NCBI GenBank assembly: GCA_024138025.1 | Contig: JAMXBD010000063.1 | Span: 496,001 to 560,000 of the forward strand | Reading direction: 5' to 3' | Length of the DNA: 64,000 bases | Source of the DNA: Combretum micranthum | Taxonomy: Eukaryota; Streptophyta; Magnoliopsida; Myrtales; Combretaceae | Shown: positions 12,711 through 25,723 of the stretch, in pieces | Layout: each line of letters starts with the position of its first letter | Numbering within the stretch: the first letter of the stretch is position 1 | Program-made: the position numbers and the translations under genes | Notes under the pieces: model-generated | What the model saw: the letters and a program-made list of their open reading frames with translations, nothing else | Told to the model about the DNA's origin: nothing | Databases searched by the model: none

Positions 12711-13125
12711 CTATGTTTGGTAACCCAGGAATCAAGGAAAAATAAAAGAAATTAGCATAAAGTTGATATTTGGATTGTTAAAATGAAGAAAATAAGAGAA
12801 ATTGGCAGAAATCCGTACAATTATGGTCTCCATTTTTTTCCATCTATTTTTGAGTGGAAAGAAAAGAAAAATGAAGAGAAAACATGTTAAAATTACAAAA
12901 CTACCCTTAGATATAAGAGTAAAGTTAAAAAGTACTAGATATCTTAATTTATTTATACTAATATTTTATCTCATTTCCTTCCATTTCCACCTTAACTATC
13001 TAAATATAAAATATATTATTTTTTCTTTTTCATCTTTTTTCAATTCTTTTCTTTTGAGTTGATTTTCATTTCTTTCCATTGATTTCCGCTGTGTATCAGA
13101 TTGTCTAACACAGTGTAAATCTCCC
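12711..13125. mobile_element. Possible MITE with imperfect terminal inverted repeats
   Basis: The left end reads CTATGTTTGGTAACC and the reverse complement of the right end reads CTGTGTTAGACAATC, about 10 of 15 positions alike. The interior is A-rich then T-rich, so the two halves could pair. There is no coding content and no clear target duplication. This is a weak call. Confidence 0.3.
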
Positions 13126-13449
13126 TTAGAAGCCTAACAAAATCACACTTCTCTATTGTCTTTATGTAATTATTAATATATATAATGCATAATACTGCTA
13201 ATACATGTTATGTATACATATATATTGTAATAAAAGAATATTTTATGCTTTACATAGTTGAATTTAAAGAAAAAAAATTACATGATTCTTTTCTATACAT
13301 TTAACAAGTGTTGGAATACTGTAAACAAAACTGAAAGCATATTAGTTATAAATTTTACTGAATCATGTGGTTAAACTAATTTATGAGAAAAGAAATAGCG
13401 TAGTGGGGAAAGTTGTTCCACATCGGTTATTAAAGAGCAAACTAACTAT

Positions 13450-13680
13450 GGGTCTGTTTGTTTTGGCATTTTTTCAGCAGATACAGACACTTTTTCAAAC
13501 TTTTTGCTAACAAATTATTTATCAAGAAATAGATATAGATAAAAAAAAATTGACAGTTCTCATCAAAAGATCAAATAGAACAAATATAGATAAAATTTAG
13601 ATGCAAATCGGATATATTTACACATATCATTTTAAAAAAGATACAGATACAGATGAAAAACAGACAATCCAAACAGACCC
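13450..13680. mobile_element. 231-bp MITE, copy 1 (terminal inverted repeat GGGTCTGTTTG)
   Basis: It starts GGGTCTGTTTG and ends CAAACAGACCC, a perfect 11-bp terminal inverted repeat. The interior is non-coding with repeats of the type GATACAGATACAGATG and TAGATATAGATA. A second copy of exactly the same length and the same order lies at 39758-39988. The ends resemble those of Tourist-like (PIF/Harbinger) MITEs, but family assignment from this alone is tentative. The flanks of this copy (TAT and AAC) show no clean target duplication. Confidence 0.85.
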
Positions 13681-14262
13681 AACACAAGTGACAAGACAAT
13701 ACACTAAAATATTTGTAGGTATTTTAAATAATTTATTTTTAATTAATACAACCGAATTCCACACTTCCACCAATACATAAGTATTTTATATGGTAATAAA
13801 ATTGTCGTTATTCATGAACCCCATTCTGTAGTGGGAAGAAAGTGGTTTGATCAAATATAATGATACATCATTATCATGCCAATGCTAATCGGTTATGTTG
13901 GTGGGTTCTCTCCACTTTCAATATGTTATGTAAATGGAGAATATGGGATATATATTATAGTCACAATTTCAGTGAGCAAAGGGCACAGCCACTAAATTGG
14001 TTGATGTCACACATTGTACTTAAATAAAAAATTTCCTTTAAATTCTTAACAAGTGAAGACATTGTCATCAGTCCTAAACTAAAATAGGTAAAGTTCACTT
14101 CATTTCATGTATAAACTAGACACTACTAGAAAAGACCCTTAACTATAAGATCACAACAGTGATTCTTAAGAATGTCTTAATAATAAAATTCACGAGTTCC
14201 CAAAACATACTTAGCAAATGAAACGTATTAGGAGCTGAAAAATTATTCATGTATATATCAAA
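13681..14262. other. Non-coding interval downstream of the oxygenase gene
   Basis: No coding sequence recognised. It should contain the 3' UTR and poly(A) region of the minus-strand oxygenase gene that ends at 14263. Confidence 0.5.
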
Positions 14263-15554
14263 TCAGATACAGTTTCTTGTGTTTCCATCCATATCTCCAC
14301 TAGAACGGTTGGAACCACAACTCGAGACTTTTTTTTCAGCCAAATCAATTGAATCAACCCCAGCAAATCCTCTAACATTAAACCCGATTTTCTCGAACTT
14401 CCCTTGCTCGGTGCTTTCCCTAAATTTGACATAATCTGAGCATCTAAAAGATTTATACAATCTCAAATTACCTTCACCTACAACTTCCTCTGGTGCAATA
14501 ACCTCTTTCTCATCTTCAAAACACCAAAAGAAAGCCATAGAAAACCGGCTCATCGGTCGCCTTAGAACAACCCTATGTTCTGATGATCTCAACCTGTCAT
14601 TGCTCCAAGCTTGCAACATATCTCCAATGTTAACGACTAGGATCCCTTCGCGCGGGCTGATATCGAGCCATTTCCCGTCTGTTGATCTTACTTGAAGACC
14701 TCCTATATCATCTTGGTACACAATTGTGATGCAGCTCATGTCAGTATGCATTCCTAGACCTTCAACTTCTTGATCCAATTTCTCAGGGGGACAATAGTTG
14801 TTTACTCTCAAGTATCCATGGCATTTACTGAAATCAGATTCATAGTATTTCTTCTCGAAACCATCTCCCAAAATCTTCAGCATTAGCTCTACGATTTTCT
14901 TGCATAATCCTGCCATCTTGTTTCCATATTCTTCTAGTACCTCACTGTCAATGAAGCCAATTGAAAACGATACTAGTCATTTACTACTTGAAGAACCAAA
15001 CATCTAGTTTAAAAAAAATTTTCATAACTACACTCGATACCCCTAACAAAAATTCTATAATTTGGGGCTCCGTAATGGCAGATGGATGTGAATGCAGAGC
15101 TATAAAGATCAGAGTTGTCGACGTATTTTCGGAGAAGTTTACACTGGTGGTTAATGTAATTTATTCTAAAGAATAGGAAAGTATGGTAGAAGCATTACCA
15201 GAATTCCTGCTTTTGTTGATCAAGGAGAACGCCTGCAGAACTCTGAGCAGACGCGAAGAAATCCGGTCCAGATACCCGAAGACTTTCGAAAAATGGGGAT
15301 GCTATGAATTGAGGAGTGTAAGTCTTAACCGGCGAGAATGGGCCGAGCTTCAGTTTCATATGAGGGGGTAGATTAAACAGTTCCATGCATAGAGAATGAA
15401 GTTTTGTGTAGAGATCAATGGATAGTCCATGGTTTGTGATTAGGAAAAATCCCCATTGCTTGCAAGCTTCAGCTATTGGAGACAGAAAACCTGGTTTCGA
15501 TGGCTCAGAAATGTCTAAAACTGGAAGCTCTAGGGATGTTTGTGAATCAGACAT
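14263..15554 (-). CDS. 2-oxoglutarate/Fe(II)-dependent dioxygenase, gibberellin 20-oxidase-like (DOXC class)
   Basis: Two exons on the minus strand, 15554-15199 and 14944-14263, joined across a GT-AG intron that splits a Cys codon, give 345 aa. I chose the start that begins MSDSQTSLELPVLDISEP, where family members usually begin; an in-frame ATG at 15632 would add 26 residues without family likeness. The N-terminal DIOX_N domain is visible (LPVLDIS, CKQWGFFLITNHG). The catalytic jelly-roll has the iron triad His185-x-Asp187 (GMHTDMSC) and His242 (SSEHRVVL), plus Arg252-x-Ser254 for 2-oxoglutarate (SRFSMAFF). YLRVNNYCPP and GGLQV are also present. The enzyme would oxidise a small molecule in the cytosol using O2 and 2-OG. 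The exact substrate cannot be read: resemblance is to GA20ox-like proteins, not clearly to true GA20ox. An extra tail of about 25 residues follows the usual FAG end. Confidence 0.88.
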
Positions 15555-15834
15555 CATTTCTCTAACATAGAACATAAAAGAAGTTGTCTTACAAGGTAGG
15601 CTTTGTAAAGAATGTAGCAAAAAGTGTGTCAAATCGAAATGGAAACAAAAGAGGTTGTCAAGAAGTATCTCAACAATCTTAGGATTTACTAAGTACTAGG
15701 GCATCTCTAGATCTTAGCAGACTTCTTTTATAAACTTAATCATTGTCTCTTTTGTAATTCTTTTCTGGGAAGTATACATATAAATGGAGGAATTGGGAGA
15801 TACAATGGGCAATAAGCAATAAAATAGTTCAAGT

Positions 15835-17938
15835 GGAATATGAAAGGGGAAGTCATCAAAGCCCAGAACATGGGTTGACTTTGTCACCATAATAAATTAC
15901 GAGGGTTACTTTTGTAATATAATAAATAAAATAGTCTAGTTTTAACTTTTAAATTACATAGTTATGGTACTAAATTGATTATGATATTTAGAGTAAGAGT
16001 GTTATTAAGTAGAATAATTTGAACTGTGAAGCACTAGTAAGTAATGTTCCTATATCTACTTCATATGCGTTTATCCTCTAATTCTGTAAAGGAGGTTGAC
16101 TCAAAAATCTAAAAAAGATGAGCTTTGAAATTGTTATGTGACTATTCTCCCTCTAACAAATATATATATTTATATATGTTAATAAGAAGTATAAACTATA
16201 TCAAAACCAAGAAATAAAAAAGTAATACTTTTCTATTATTATTTAATTTTTTTCTAGCTTCACCATTCTTTTGTGTTTACCCAATACAATAATAGTAAAT
16301 CATGGTCTCAAAGCAGTAAGCACCTTTTTATTTTAGGTATCCAAATGCTTATTTCAAACAATGGATGATAAGCATACAAAGACAATAACAAATATAAAGG
16401 GTGTATTTACAATTTACTTGTCATTTGCTGATTTCATATGTCTAGTTAGTTACAGCCCTAACTTATGTATAAAAAGAAATAAAATATACTAATGACGATT
16501 AATCTATTGATTGCCAATCATTTATTAACATGATATATGAATAAGGACAACTACAAGCTGCACAAAATTTAGTTCAGGCTTATTTTATGAAGCAAGTCAA
16601 TGATAGGAATACTTTATATTATTTTTATATTCTTAGCGTATACATGGAGCAAGTACAGGCTGGTGATAAGCTACCTTTCTAACCTTATTGACTTTCTAGA
16701 AACAAATTGAGTTTATGCATGAAATCCTGAGCTTGCAAGTTGCAATTGAATTCTTCTACATGTTGTTTTGACCGGCAACAAGTTGCTTATTCTCCAAGTG
16801 TGTGTTTTTATATATAAATATATTTCTTTTCGAAAACATATATCCCATTAGGAATTGAATATAAACTCTGCTCAAGACTTAATTTATAACATTAGGTTAA
16901 GACGTTTGCCCATACTCAATTTGATAAATTGGGCAAAAAATGATTGAAATTATTTATAAAATTATATCAAAGAAAAATAGAAAAACTTAAGATTCTATGG
17001 AGTTCTTGATTAAGTGAATGTGAATCAGCTGATGTGAGAAGTGAGAATAATAAAATCACAATGAAAACACATACCTATTTTCTTTTAACTAATAGCATTA
17101 AGTAAAGTGGATTTCATTTTTCCTATTTGCAATAGAAAAATTTAAAATTGATGGTTGCAACTTGCAATCTGCACCCATAGGTCTATTTGGTACAAATTTC
17201 TTAGGGTGGTCAGAACTCACAAGCCTCGTAAATGAATACAACAAGTGAGGCATGCCATATCTTTTGTCAAAACGTGCGTGGAAAGTTTTTTAATCTATCA
17301 TGAAACTCTTAATGTTCTTTGCTTTTAATATAAAGTTTATGTACCATAAAGTACCAGAACCAAAATTGCCTAACAATTTATAACACATTAGTAAACTCAA
17401 ATTTAGATGGGACACATGGAGTTGGAAAGAAAACAGGATCAACTTTAGATCCATGAGAAATTATTTTAAAGCTTCGTCTGATTAAATATTAGACTATTAT
17501 CTTCTTCAACACTTGGGGTAAAAAAAAAAACAAATACAACCCCAAAAGCAAAGGAATATTGAGAGTATGGGAGCAGACGACTAAAGTAGGATTATCAGAA
17601 TAATAAATATATTTTTAAATGGATGAGGATTTGATAATTTTGAGACTAATACCATGTTGATCACATCACATACTTCTTTAACAAGTGAAATATAAAATAA
17701 TATGTAGCACATATATCGAATAAATTACCGGTAAATACACCTAAAAATATATCAGAATATGTAAGGTATAATATTATATTTGTGTGATTGATTTCTTTAA
17801 TACTTGACATGTAAATAAATTTTGGATAATGTAAAAACAATGGTTACGAAAGAAAAACAAGATGAAGGTTTGAATTTAATAAAAAAAATGAAACAAATAA
17901 ATAGTTAATATAAAGTAATTGTGGATAAATCTAATTCC

Positions 17939-17940
<2 letters not shown>
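15835..17940. other. Non-coding intergenic interval
   Basis: No gene seen on either strand. The segment 16845-16920 (GGAATTGAATATAAACTC, AAGACTTAATTTATAA, ACATTAGGTTAAGAC) recurs at 25083-25195 with an internal indel, so part of this interval is dispersed repeat. The sequence near 15560-15830 should hold the promoter of the minus-strand oxygenase. Confidence 0.45.

Positions 17941-17941
<1 letters not shown>

Positions 17942-17979
<38 letters not shown>
17942..17979. repeat. (GA)n microsatellite
   Basis: About 19 uninterrupted GA dinucleotides directly abut the outer end of the copia LTR at 17981. Confidence 0.95.
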
Positions 17980-17980
<1 letters not shown>

Positions 17981-17983
<3 letters not shown>

Positions 17984-18240
17984 TGATAGCGAAGAGGAAA
18001 AAATATCAGTGAATTTGTTATATTTTTATGTCTTGTATAGAGTATAATATATAAAAAGACCAGAAAGCTAATTAATAAACCATCCTACCAATTAGGACAT
18101 TCCATTTGTACAATAAGAAAAATAAATAAAATGAACTAGTCTCCATGCCCCCCCTCAAGTTGGAGCTAATTGAAGCCCCAGTTTGGAATAACTCCATTGA
18201 AATGCTCAATAGAATAAAGCTTTGTAGAGATATCAGCTAT
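17981..18240 (-). mobile_element. 3' end of a Ty1/copia element: LTR, polypurine tract and RNase H tail
   Basis: On the minus strand a coding tail ends in a reading like QLAPT followed by a stop, then CCAACTTGAGGGGGGGCA, a typical copia polypurine tract next to the LTR. The LTR then runs TGGAGACTAG...CGCTATCAACA (plus 18145 to 17981, 165 bp, TG...CA). The coding remnant includes a version of ADI-TK-LYSIEHFNGVIP, matching the usual end of copia RNase H, with stops in it. The matching upstream part of RNase H is 4.6 kb away at 22835-23520, same strand. Confidence 0.65.
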
Positions 18241-21200
18241 AAACCCATGATTTTTCGTAACTCTTAGAAAGTAATCCTATAATTGAAATACCAAATCGAA
18301 ACCCTAAAAGCCAACCCAAGTTAAAACCAAACTCTAAACAATATCAAATACAAAATTTCATGGCCTTAAGAAAAAGAGAACCTTCAAAAACAAAAGAAAA
18401 TTCAATAATCATTCGACTCAAAAACCAAAACTTGAGACAGTTCATCTATCTAATCCCTAACACATAAATCGAGATGGAATATCCAAATAATATTCAACAG
18501 CAAAATTATAGAACCTTAAGCCTTCTAGTTAATTTTGGAATAAAAATCTAAATTAATACTTAAAGTCAAAATGAGTCATCACACAACTCTATACTCGATT
18601 AAACAATCCCGGTAACTGAAAAATATTAAATAAATCACAAAAATAAAGTAAAACATAAATTTTAAACAATAAATATAAAACAGTCATAAATCCCCAAAAA
18701 AATTATACTCTTGTGAATAAATCTTAAAGGCGTAATTAAAATCGGATCTCTAAAAGTCAACAATAAGCCATAGTGGGATTAGATCTAGTAATCCCACGCT
18801 CTTAACCCTTAAACAATAAAGTTGAGATAATTGTGGATCAAAGTCCGTAAAAATATAGGAAAGCTTTAAAATATTAGATTCGTCCAAATTTAGTTCATTT
18901 CGGATCCGAGTAGGATCATATATCGAAAACTGTGCCCTGGTACACCGAATGGTAAAAATATTTTGATAATACCGTTAGACTCGTAATAATATGAGGATTC
19001 TAAAAATATCAATTTTAGAATTTTTCGGAATCTAAAAATATTTGATATAGCCCGTTTACGCATATTTTTATTACTACCAGCATTTTATTTGTCTAGTCTA
19101 CTATTCATTATACTATTTCTATTATTCGTTGTACTATTTTTACTATTCATCTATTTATACTTTTCTTTACAATCTATATATTTATTTCTTACAATTTTCG
19201 TTTCCCATAAAAATTCTACACTACATATTTTTAAACTTCTCTTACACTTTTCTTTTAAAATTAATTTTTAATTACTCCTTGTCTTCATGCCATCAATTTT
19301 TTTTTCTTTTTCATTTATTTAATTAATTACAATTTCCCTCTAACTTTTTCTATAAATACCCCATCCATCCTTTATTCTTTACACACATTTCTTACACATA
19401 ATAAAACTCTGTGAAAACCATTTCTCAACTTCTCTCTCTAATTTTTCTCTCCAAAACACTCTTCCCAACTCTCTTATCTTTCCATATTCTTACTATCTTC
19501 ATACAACATCAACCTCTCTTTCTTCTATAATCCACTTCTCTACATTAGGTAAAAATTCCAACAATAATTCTTTGTGTTCATATAACTTAACATGATCATA
19601 GTGTATGTTTCCTTAACCCATGGGAGTTAAGAAAGCAACAATATGTTCATGTTTTGTTCTCGTTTATGCAAAATTTATTGTTATATTATTATGATATTAT
19701 GCTCTATTTTTTTTTTAATCTAACTCCTATATGTTATTAAATATAGTTATGTTTATATATATATATATATATATTTAGAGCCTATAAGCTCACTAACATA
19801 ACTTTTATTTATTCATGCTTTGTAATTTATTTATTTATTTCATGTTATTATATCAAGACTAGTCTTTCTAGTCTTAGACTTATCCTCATCAAGTTAAAGC
19901 AATTTTTCTTTCTTCTTTTGGACTTGTTCATAATCTAAGTCTGGGGAGCCTTGAAATAAATCTAAGACTCTCATGATTTTCTTATTTAATTTCTTATTTT
20001 CTTAAAGGATTTGCCCATGTCTAAATCCGGGAAGTCTTAATACAAGCTAACACTTCTCAATACTTGACTTTTATTATGTACTATTTAATTTCTATGTCTT
20101 TATCTCTTACATGAATTATTTTTGTTCATGGTACTAAACTACAAGTTTATATTCATACATGATCATCTTGTTGTTGTCTTAATAAAATAAAAGGATTCCT
20201 TTCTTTAATAAAGAAAATGAGAATCAAATTCTTTATAATATAATGATATTTGTTACTTGAAAAAAATTCCCATTAAAACTTAGATCTATATTTTAACACA
20301 CTTCTTTTCAAAAGTTTAGACAAGTTCATCATAGATTTTAGTATTGTTATTATGATTTTTTTTTTCAAAATTTAACTAAAGTAGATCTCTAATCTCTTTT
20401 CAGACTATTAAGATTAAATTTTCATCTAAAACTTTAAGTTTGATAATTCTTTATTATATAAATTTTTCTTAAGAACTTATTTATAAGATTATCATCAATA
20501 CTTTAACAAATACTAAGAATCAAACAACTTTTCTAAATCAAGTCTAAAATCAACTCACTAGTTAAAATTCCACTTAGAAATGAATCGGTATACAACTTAA
20601 GGAACTAAGTTTTAAGAGGTAAACAAATTCCATTGTCTTTTATTAAATAAATAGTTATGATAAATAAACACTCACTTGTAATAAACTAAAGATTTTTCCA
20701 ACAAAGGTCCATGTATTGAAAAATTATGGATTTAAAAAAGAGTTATTATGAGAATAAAAATTTAAAAGAAGCTATTTCTTTAAATTTTCCTCTTAAGCTA
20801 AAACTTAAAACATATTCTTTACAACTTAGAATGATTTTTCTTATAACCATATAAAGTTTCATGTTTTGGAATATAATTAGTTAAAAGAAGCTAATATGAA
20901 AGTAAAATATTCATGAATTCCAAATAAATAGGAAATCATGATTTTCCTTAATTAAATGTCACATTTAAAAAATCTAAGAATTCAAAATTTTTTTAAAGAA
21001 TCAAAGTCAGGAAATTCTTTAAAAGAGAACTATACTTAGGTTTTATGTTGCAAATAAATAAAACTATGTTTTATAAAATAAATTGTTAAGCAAGAATTTG
21101 TGAAGACCTTTAGAAAAAATATATATATATATATTGGATTATGGGATTTCTCGTTAATCAAATCACATATTTACAAAATAACAATTTAAATCACAAGTCA

Positions 21201-22825
21201 AAGAATAAAGCTTCACTAAACTCTATCTTTCATAAAAATTGTTTACACATTTTATTTCAAGATAACATCACTAGAATCATGCATATCATATGAGTCTATG
21301 TATATATTAAAAGGATTTTTTTCAATCATAATGTTTATGCATTTGCAATAGAATTTTGGATGAAATAAAAATTGAGGAAAATTACAAATTAAGGATGAAA
21401 TTTTCATGCTAAAGCTGTACCAACCTGTTTTCCAGCCCAAATGACTTCGAATGTTAAAAATAATCTTAGAAATAGATTTATCTTTTTGAGTAGGTATAAA
21501 CAACATCTTATATGGGAAATTTTGACTTAAAATAAGCAAGTTATGACTATCTTAAGTTAGGGTTCCATATCATTCGATTTTTGATAAAAATCATAAAATA
21601 GAATTAGAAAGTTTGAGTAAAATTTCCATAAAATCTCATCCTAGGTATTTCTTTTGTTTAGATGACGAAGAATACGGGATTTTCCTTCCTGAGGACTACT
21701 ACGTCTAAGAAGTTGTGATATGGACGAGTGAGTTTTCTTTTACATTTTATGTATTCGTGTATGAGCTTATCGAATAGAACACTAGATATGAGGGAAAGAT
21801 AAAAATTGATATGCATGCGGATTATTATGGGTACTATATATGTGATTCATTATGTGTGATCAATAAATGATAAGCATATTGGAGCTTGACTGGTTGATTA
21901 ATATAAATTTCCCTATGTATATTGTTATGTGTGCAAATATTTATTGATCACCTTAAATGGATTAATGTCGAATTGGAAATTTCTTATAACCGAATTGCTT
22001 ATGCATATCACTTAGAATATCATCTTCGCATTTTGCTACTACTCCTCAATGGGAGATCGAAAAGGCAAGCTATCTAGTTACATCATAAGAAATTAGGACG
22101 TTCGGGAAATACGATCTCATGATGTAGTCGAGTTAGATCAATCGCTTTGGGTAAGGAAAGCTCGGGGACTAGTAGTATGGTTCATTGGAACCCTAAGACA
22201 CACCCAAATTTCAAGGAGATTGATGTTGACCCATTCAAAGCATTTCCTAATCCTCAATGGAGGGGTAAATTCATTCTACATACAAAACCGGATGGTACTA
22301 TGTATTGTTTGATCATATGGTTGCTGCATTTCATATGCTTGCTTAATGGACTTATTTGAATGCTTTGCTATGAGTACTTTTACGTAAGGAATATTTCACT
22401 AAGCTAGTTATGCTTATCTCCTAATAGATTTTTAATGTTGCAGGATTAACGTTTTTGCACCCGATACCACCCTAACCGTTCGGGTAGAACTAGCATTTTT
22501 AGAAAGCTTTTGAAGGAATTCTATTTTGAAGACTTTAGATTAGATTTCCTTCAAAATCTTTCATTTTTAGTTATTTGTTTTAGTAAGACTATGTTATTAT
22601 GGATGATATTTATCAAGGGAATGCCTTGTAGAAGATGTAAGACCCTTTATTTTGACGAATCATAATAGCATTGCCTTGAATGTTCCGCTGCCACTATCCT
22701 AAAATGCATAACTCCATCGGTCTCCCTTTGATATGAACGTACACCTTGTAGCAATATGAAAGTTTCGAGTGACTAAGTTTGTCATTCTCAAGTTTTAATA
22801 TTGTATATGGTGGGTTGTCACATTA
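18241..22825 (+). mobile_element. 4.6-kb non-coding insertion splitting the copia remnant, probably a long LTR of a Ty3/gypsy element
   Basis: This stretch separates two halves of one copia RNase H frame. GATATCAG on the left (about 18225) and GACATCAG on the right (about 22846) are the same copia codons seen twice, as expected of a target duplication or overlap. It holds a TATA-like box (TATAAATACCCC near 19352), a T/C-rich leader, no credible protein, and ends GGTGGGTTGTCACA near 22824, a form common at LTR ends. A start boundary beginning with TG was not fixed. A 70-aa open frame at 22147-22359 matches nothing I know and is probably chance. Confidence 0.45.
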
Positions 22826-22834
22826 GGATACTCG

Positions 22835-23520
22835 TTAGGGCATGACATCAGTAAGTTGATGAGAAGAAGAAACATGATCATGCCGAATGACACCGGTTGT
22901 CATGTGATGGCACATAAAATGGACATCTATTTCAATATGTTTGATGTGTCCATGTAAACGTAGATTCTTTGCAATCAATATAGGAGGCTTATTATCACAA
23001 AACAAATGAATAGGATATGAAATTGGAACATGAAGATCCCGTAATATGTAAGAAACCCACAATAGCTTTTTTATAGTGGAAGCCATACTTCTATATTTGG
23101 CTTTAGTAGTAGAAGTACTAATTGTAGACTCTTTCTTAGATTTCTAGGAGATCAAATTATCTCCAAGAAAAACACCAAGACTGGTGAGTGATTTTCGATC
23201 AAAAGTAAAAGAACCCTAATCAACATCATGAAAGGCTTGCAGCTCAAGAGAATCCCCAGTAGAATAAAACAAACCAAGCTCAGAATTACCCTTGAGATAT
23301 TTCAATAAATGTATGGTAGCATTATAATGATCTCTACATGGTTGAGACAAAAATTGACTCAATTTGTGAATGGCATATGCAATATCTGACCGTATTAGAG
23401 TTACGTACAACAAACGAACAATAATCCATCTCTATGGCTACAGATCAGGAAGCTCATCATCAGAATGCTCAGTCGAAGATAATCCAAAAGGCAAAGGAAG
23501 ATTCACTAGTTTAAACCAGT
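22835..23520 (-). pseudogene. Ty1/copia reverse transcriptase/RNase H remnant
   Basis: Read on the minus strand from about 23520 downward: a degraded SRLVGRLLYL-type region, VTLIRSDIAYAIHKLSQFLS, HYNATIHLLKYLKGN, LGLFYS, then the RNase H part with WVSYILRDLHVPI, LFCDN and HIKHIEIDVHF, ending HQLTDV. This is the conserved order of the copia pol C-terminus. Stops and frame changes between 23087 and 23215 show it is dead. The missing last part of the frame is at 17981-18240. Confidence 0.85.
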
Positions 23521-23577
23521 ATCTAAAAGGACTTTGACGGTGCAAACCGAGTCCAAGTCATATTACACATACATGTA

Positions 23578-25075
23578 CTTTCAATGATTTAAATATTTAC
23601 AATTAAAAATAAAATTAAACTATCGAACTAACTAAGAAAATGCGACTCTACGAAGTCGATTAATTGTATACACAATCACACACAACACACATACATTCAA
23701 TGATTTTAAGTATTCACAATAAAAAAATAAAATTGAAATATTGAACTAATCAAGAAAATGTGATTCTACGAAATCGATTCACTGTGTATATGATTACACA
23801 TGCACATATATATTTTATTTTTTACTCTAATAATTACTTGTTTTATTTTTTACACCAAGTGAACATAGTAATAGTCATTACAACTCTATTACATTCCCTT
23901 TGAATTGAAATTCTATTCTGCCCTTAATCCATTCAGTAAAATGAACGATCTGTCAATGATTTAAGTATTCATAATAAAAAAATAAAATTAAAATACCGAA
24001 CTAATTAAGAAAATGAAAATCTACGAAATCGATTCACAGTGTACACAATTATACGATTCTACGAAAACGATTACACACACATACATCCAATGATTTTAAG
24101 TATTCACAATAAAAAATAAAATTTAAATATTGAACTAATGAAGAAAATATGACTAAGAAATCAATTCACTTTATATACAATTACACAAAATCATATATTC
24201 AGTGATTTTAAGTATTCACAATAAAAATAAAATTAAAATTTCAAACTAATCAAGAAAATGCGACTCTATGAAATTAATTTTATTGTATACATGATTACAC
24301 ACAAATATATTCAATGATTTTATATATTCACAATGAAAAAATAAAATCAAGCTAATCAAGAAAATGCGACTGTACGAAATTGATTTACTATATAAATGAT
24401 TACACACGCATATACATTCAATAATTTAAAGTAATCGCAATAAAAATTGAAATCAAAATATCGAACTAATCATGAAATTGTGATTCCACGAAATTGCTTC
24501 ATTGGACACTCAATTACACACACACACATACATTCAATGATTTTAAGTATGCATAATAAAAAATAAAATTGAAACATTGAACTAATCAAGAAAATGCGAT
24601 CCTGTAAAATTGACTCACTATAGACACGATAACACACACATACGTTCAATGAATTAATTATTCACAACCAAAAAGAAAAATTAAAATATCGAACTAAATT
24701 AGAAAATGCGATTCTAAGATATTGATTCATAGTATACATGATTACATACACACATTCAATGATTTTAAGTATTCACAATAAAAAATAAAATTTAAATATC
24801 TAACTAATCAAGGGAATGCAACTCTACAAAATCAGTTTACTGTATACAAGATTATAAGACTCTACGAAATCGATTCGCTATATACACGATTACATACAGA
24901 CATACATTAAATGATTTTAAGTATCCACAATAAAAAATAAAGTTAAAAGATCGATCTAATCAAGAAAATGCGAATCCACTAGATCAATTTGTTGTATACA
25001 TGAATACACACACATATACATTCAAAGATTTTGAGTATTCAAAACAAAAAATAAAATTGAAACATCAAACTAATA
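23578..25075. repeat. Degenerate tandem array, about 12 units of about 112 bp
   Basis: The landmark (T/C)CAATGATTTTAAGTATTCACAATAAAAAATAAAATT recurs with variation at about 23580, 23697, 23954, 24088, 24199, 24310, 24418, 24532, 24645, 24753, 24906 and 25021. Each unit continues GAACTAATCAAGAAAATGCGA, CTACGAAATCGATTCACT, GTATACACGATTACACACACATACATT. The commonest spacing is 108-117 bp; a few longer steps hold a partial duplication (for example around 24045-24075 and 24855-24890) or a foreign piece (23815-23950). There is no coding frame through it. It is a local minisatellite/satellite-like array. Confidence 0.9.
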
Positions 25076-25079
25076 CATT

Positions 25080-25195
25080 TCATTAGGAGATGAATGTAAA
25101 CTCCGCTCGAGACTTAATTTATAATAATTGTCTTTTCTTTTTATTATGATTTGCTAAGAATCGAATCTACAACATTAGGTTAAGGCATTTGTGCT
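25080..25195. repeat. Dispersed repeat shared with 16845-16920
   Basis: CATTAGGAGATGAATGTAAACTC...GACTTAATTTATAA...ACATTAGGTTAAGGC parallels 16845-16920, but carries about 40 extra bases in the middle (TTGTCTTTTCTTTTTATTATG region). No protein, no clear termini. Confidence 0.6.
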
Positions 25196-25199
25196 CTAG

Positions 25200-25723
25200 G
25201 CTAATTACTAGATATTGTCATTATATATATATATATATATATTATTGATACATAGGTATTTTTATTATATTGTTTGTATGTTTACTTTATAGTAGGATCC
25301 ATGGACAATTTAATTATTTTAAACGTTCCTAGATGCTTATTATTGTGGGAATATGAATTAAATCTAATATGAGTTTTTATTTGATGGTCATGGGATGTCT
25401 ATTTGTATGGGGATACAAATCAAACTTATAAGTACATATTAGAAGACTATGTACTGGACCAACCTACTATGAGATCACTATATGGATTATTGTCATAAGT
25501 GATTCTCACAATAACGGTGTTAGCGTATCCTTAAACCTGAAATCACCATATGTTCCAACAACCAACATGATGAATATTATTATTCAACTCAATCAAATGT
25601 TGTCTTTAATCAGATAATTATAAAGATTGTGATTGTGTATAATGTAAACCACGTAGAGGAAGTTGAGTGATTAAGATAGGATTTGTCCATTTTTTAATGA
25701 GAGAGATATCCCTGGGCCCCTCT
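25200..25723. other. Non-coding, probable old repeat sequence
   Basis: There is an (AT)n run at about 25222-25242, then sequence with an LTR-like texture and no frame. It may be the left part of an older element whose right part resumes at 28435 after two later insertions; this is inference from position only. Confidence 0.35.

Noticed and set aside
15555..15632. Upstream in-frame ATG extending the oxygenase by 26 residues
   Set aside because: The added residues (MTHFLLHSLQSLPCK...) show no family likeness, and the inner MM at 15557/15554 precedes the conserved LPVLDIS at the usual distance.
22147..22359. 70-aa plus-strand frame with VHWNPKTHPNFKEIDVDPF
   Set aside because: It lies in a long non-coding LTR-like insertion, has no family match that I know, and no splice or promoter context.
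23578..25075. CRISPR-like array
   Set aside because: Units are contiguous and degenerate without unique spacers, and the window is a plant nuclear sequence.
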